7,838 bases of DNA from Ignavibacteriales bacterium (lineage in GTDB: Bacteria; Bacteroidota; Ignavibacteria; UBA10030; SZUA-254). Shown in pieces: positions 6,809 through 7,838 of the stretch (position 1 is the first letter of the stretch; each line of letters opens with the position of its first letter). The position numbers were made by a program, and so were the translations under genes. The stretch lies in NCBI GenBank assembly GCA_016207985.1, contig JACQYX010000232.1:1-7838 (forward strand), in the 5' to 3' direction. The notes under the pieces are model-generated. The model made no database searches and had not been told where the DNA came from. It saw only the letters and a list, made by a program, of their open reading frames with translations.

Positions 6809-7234
6809 ATGATAATAAAGGAAGCTACGAAATTGTTCGTAAGTGATGTTGAAAAATTTGCCCAGAAGAAATTTCATTTCAAGCCGGAGATTGAATATCT
6901 TCTAGAGCTCTCGAAGGAAAACAAATTGGAACAGGTTTTTGATGAGCTCACTTTTTATGCTAAGTTCGTCTCAAATGCACATAATATATTGAATCGAACC
7001 GGTATGGATGGCACCGATACAGTGAAGCTCTCCGATGAATATAAGCTAAATTTGCAAAGAGCATATTCCCTGCTAAGTACGCTGACTGAATTTGCACCTG
7101 ATGATGTGAAGAATTCTTTCGCTAAGCGCATTCAGATCGTTTCACCTGATAGTGTGGAAAATTTACTATCGTTAATGTATGAGCTTAGCTGGGTGAAAAA
7201 TTATAATCTTGATAAAGAAAAAATGGTGGGATAA
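6809..7234 (+). CDS. Unrecognised helical protein downstream of the histidine kinase
   Basis: This 141-residue protein lacks a signal peptide and membrane helices, so it is probably cytoplasmic. It looks mostly alpha-helical and rich in Lys, Glu and Leu, with helices likely around 10-34, 37-62, 72-95 and 99-135. I do not recognise a family. The ATG at 6809 lies 14 bases after the kinase stop, and the next gene starts 6 bases after its own stop, so it is almost certainly co-transcribed with the kinase and may work with it as a partner or modulator (inference from context). There is no clear Shine-Dalgarno sequence. The segment around NAHNILNRTG faintly recalls the His region of phosphotransfer domains but lacks the usual Lys-Gly after it, so no such function is assigned. 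Confidence 0.75.
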   Translation: MIIKEATKLFVSDVEKFAQKKFHFKPEIEYLLELSKENKLEQVFDELTFYAKFVSNAHNILNRTGMDGTDTVKLSDEYKLNLQRAYSLLSTLTEFAPDDVKNSFAKRIQIVSPDSVENLLSLMYELSWVKNYNLDKEKMVG

Positions 7235-7240
7235 ATTTAC

Positions 7241-7768
7241 TTGTCAACTAAATCAAAAATAGCTTTGGTGGTAATAATAATTACTGCAATATTCTGGCTT
7301 GGCGGGATTAATATTCGGGCGATGGTGGGTTATTATCTTCTTCAGGTCGGAACGCTCGATTTCAAGCCTGTCCTACATCCATATGTTGAACGGGCAGTAT
7401 TCAGCTTGGTGGCGCAAAGCTCCATCGTTATTGATGTCGCATATATTTGTCTTTGGATCGCGGGTCTCGTCTATTTGCGGACGGCCAAATTGCAGCTTAA
7501 AGAAAATGGTTGGCTTATGATATGTGCTATCCTTTTTTATTTATTCACACCGGTCGAAATTTACACTATGATACTCGATTTTAAAATGTGGCATCTTGAG
7601 TACCTCGGATCGGATGATTTAGTCGAATTCAGGAAGCTGTTCATTCATCGTCTGGCTGCACTTTCAGGTGTGCCTATGATCGCCCTATTGAGCTATTATA
7701 CTGCAATTATCGTTGTGGTAATCCAACCCTTACGTAGAAAATCTCCAGATATTGAATCGAAATCATAA
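7241..7768 (+). CDS. Unrecognised four-helix integral membrane protein
   Basis: This 175-residue protein has four hydrophobic stretches at about residues 6-34, 53-80, 90-112 and 138-163, and a charged C-terminal tail (RRKSPDIESKS). The start is taken as TTG at 7241, six bases after the preceding stop. GGTGGGAT at 7226-7233 could act as its ribosome binding site, and the resulting N-terminus (MSTKSK then a hydrophobic helix) is sensible; the next in-frame ATG at 7321 would remove the first helix. The loop between helices 3 and 4 (about 113-137) carries several acidic residues and WHLEYLG. No family is recognised. Close spacing places it in the histidine kinase operon. Confidence 0.75.
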   Translation: MSTKSKIALVVIIITAIFWLGGINIRAMVGYYLLQVGTLDFKPVLHPYVERAVFSLVAQSSIVIDVAYICLWIAGLVYLRTAKLQLKENGWLMICAILFYLFTPVEIYTMILDFKMWHLEYLGSDDLVEFRKLFIHRLAALSGVPMIALLSYYTAIIVVVIQPLRRKSPDIESKS

Positions 7769-7792
7769 AAGGTAATATCTCTCTCAATCCCT

Positions 7793-7838
7793 ATGAATTT
7801 CCAATCGTTCTCACGACAGTACATACCGCTTGCTTTAA
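7793..7838 (+). CDS. Possible start of a further gene, cut by the window end
   Basis: An ATG at 7793 opens a frame reading MNFQSFSRQYIPLAL to the last base. AAAGGT at 7769-7773 lies rather far upstream (about 19 bases) to be its ribosome binding site. The spacing after the membrane protein gene (24 bases) would suit another operon member. Fifteen codons are too few to identify anything. Confidence 0.35.
   Translation, partial: MNFQSFSRQYIPLAL

Noticed and set aside
6962..6994. Hpt-like phosphotransfer His (NAHNILNRTG) in the 141-residue protein
   Set aside because: The typical His-x-x-Lys-Gly pattern is missing and the surroundings do not otherwise match; kept only as a weak hint.

Overview
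The window looks like chromosomal DNA from the Bacteroidota/Chlorobi/Ignavibacteria side of bacteria (FCB group). The evidence is a type-B succinate dehydrogenase in the order C-A-B whose flavoprotein and iron-sulfur subunits read very like Bacteroidota homologues, plus an ftsX end and a moderately AT-rich composition. Several genes (sdhC, sdhA, sdhB) have no clear Shine-Dalgarno sequence. The TPR gene has a good one, and two genes appear to start at TTG. The assignment rests on recalled protein resemblance only.

Layout: 1-396 is the 3' end of ftsX (cell division permease-like protein), closed by a hairpin. 397-630 is an AT-rich intergenic region with a candidate promoter for sdh. 631-3835 is sdhC-sdhA-sdhB, ending in a strong intrinsic terminator at 3877-3911. 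3951-5106 on the minus strand is what appears to be one broken gene: an N-terminal TPR-like part and a C-terminal part with a response-regulator receiver domain, split by a one-base frameshift near 4724-4728. 5107-5297 is a divergent control region with a good sigma70-like promoter on each strand and a 9-bp inverted repeat that covers both -35 boxes. 5298-6794 is a membrane sensor histidine kinase, followed at close spacing by an unrecognised helical 141-residue protein, an unrecognised four-helix membrane protein and the possible first codons of another gene.

How the genes fit: sdhCAB would make membrane complex II, linking succinate oxidation (or fumarate reduction) to the menaquinone pool. 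The kinase and the TPR-receiver gene sit head to head and may form a signalling pair, but the receiver carries Glu where the phosphorylated Asp should be, so ordinary phosphotransfer to it is not expected.

The most striking content is a set of lesions in otherwise well-conserved genes: an apparent in-frame loss of about 60-65 residues from the C-terminal domain of SdhA, a frameshift separating the TPR and receiver parts, and a perfect 18-bp tandem duplication that adds six residues just before the N-box of the kinase ATPase domain. These may be real mutations or assembly errors, and read-level checking would decide. I found no CRISPR array, transposon, tRNA or rRNA.
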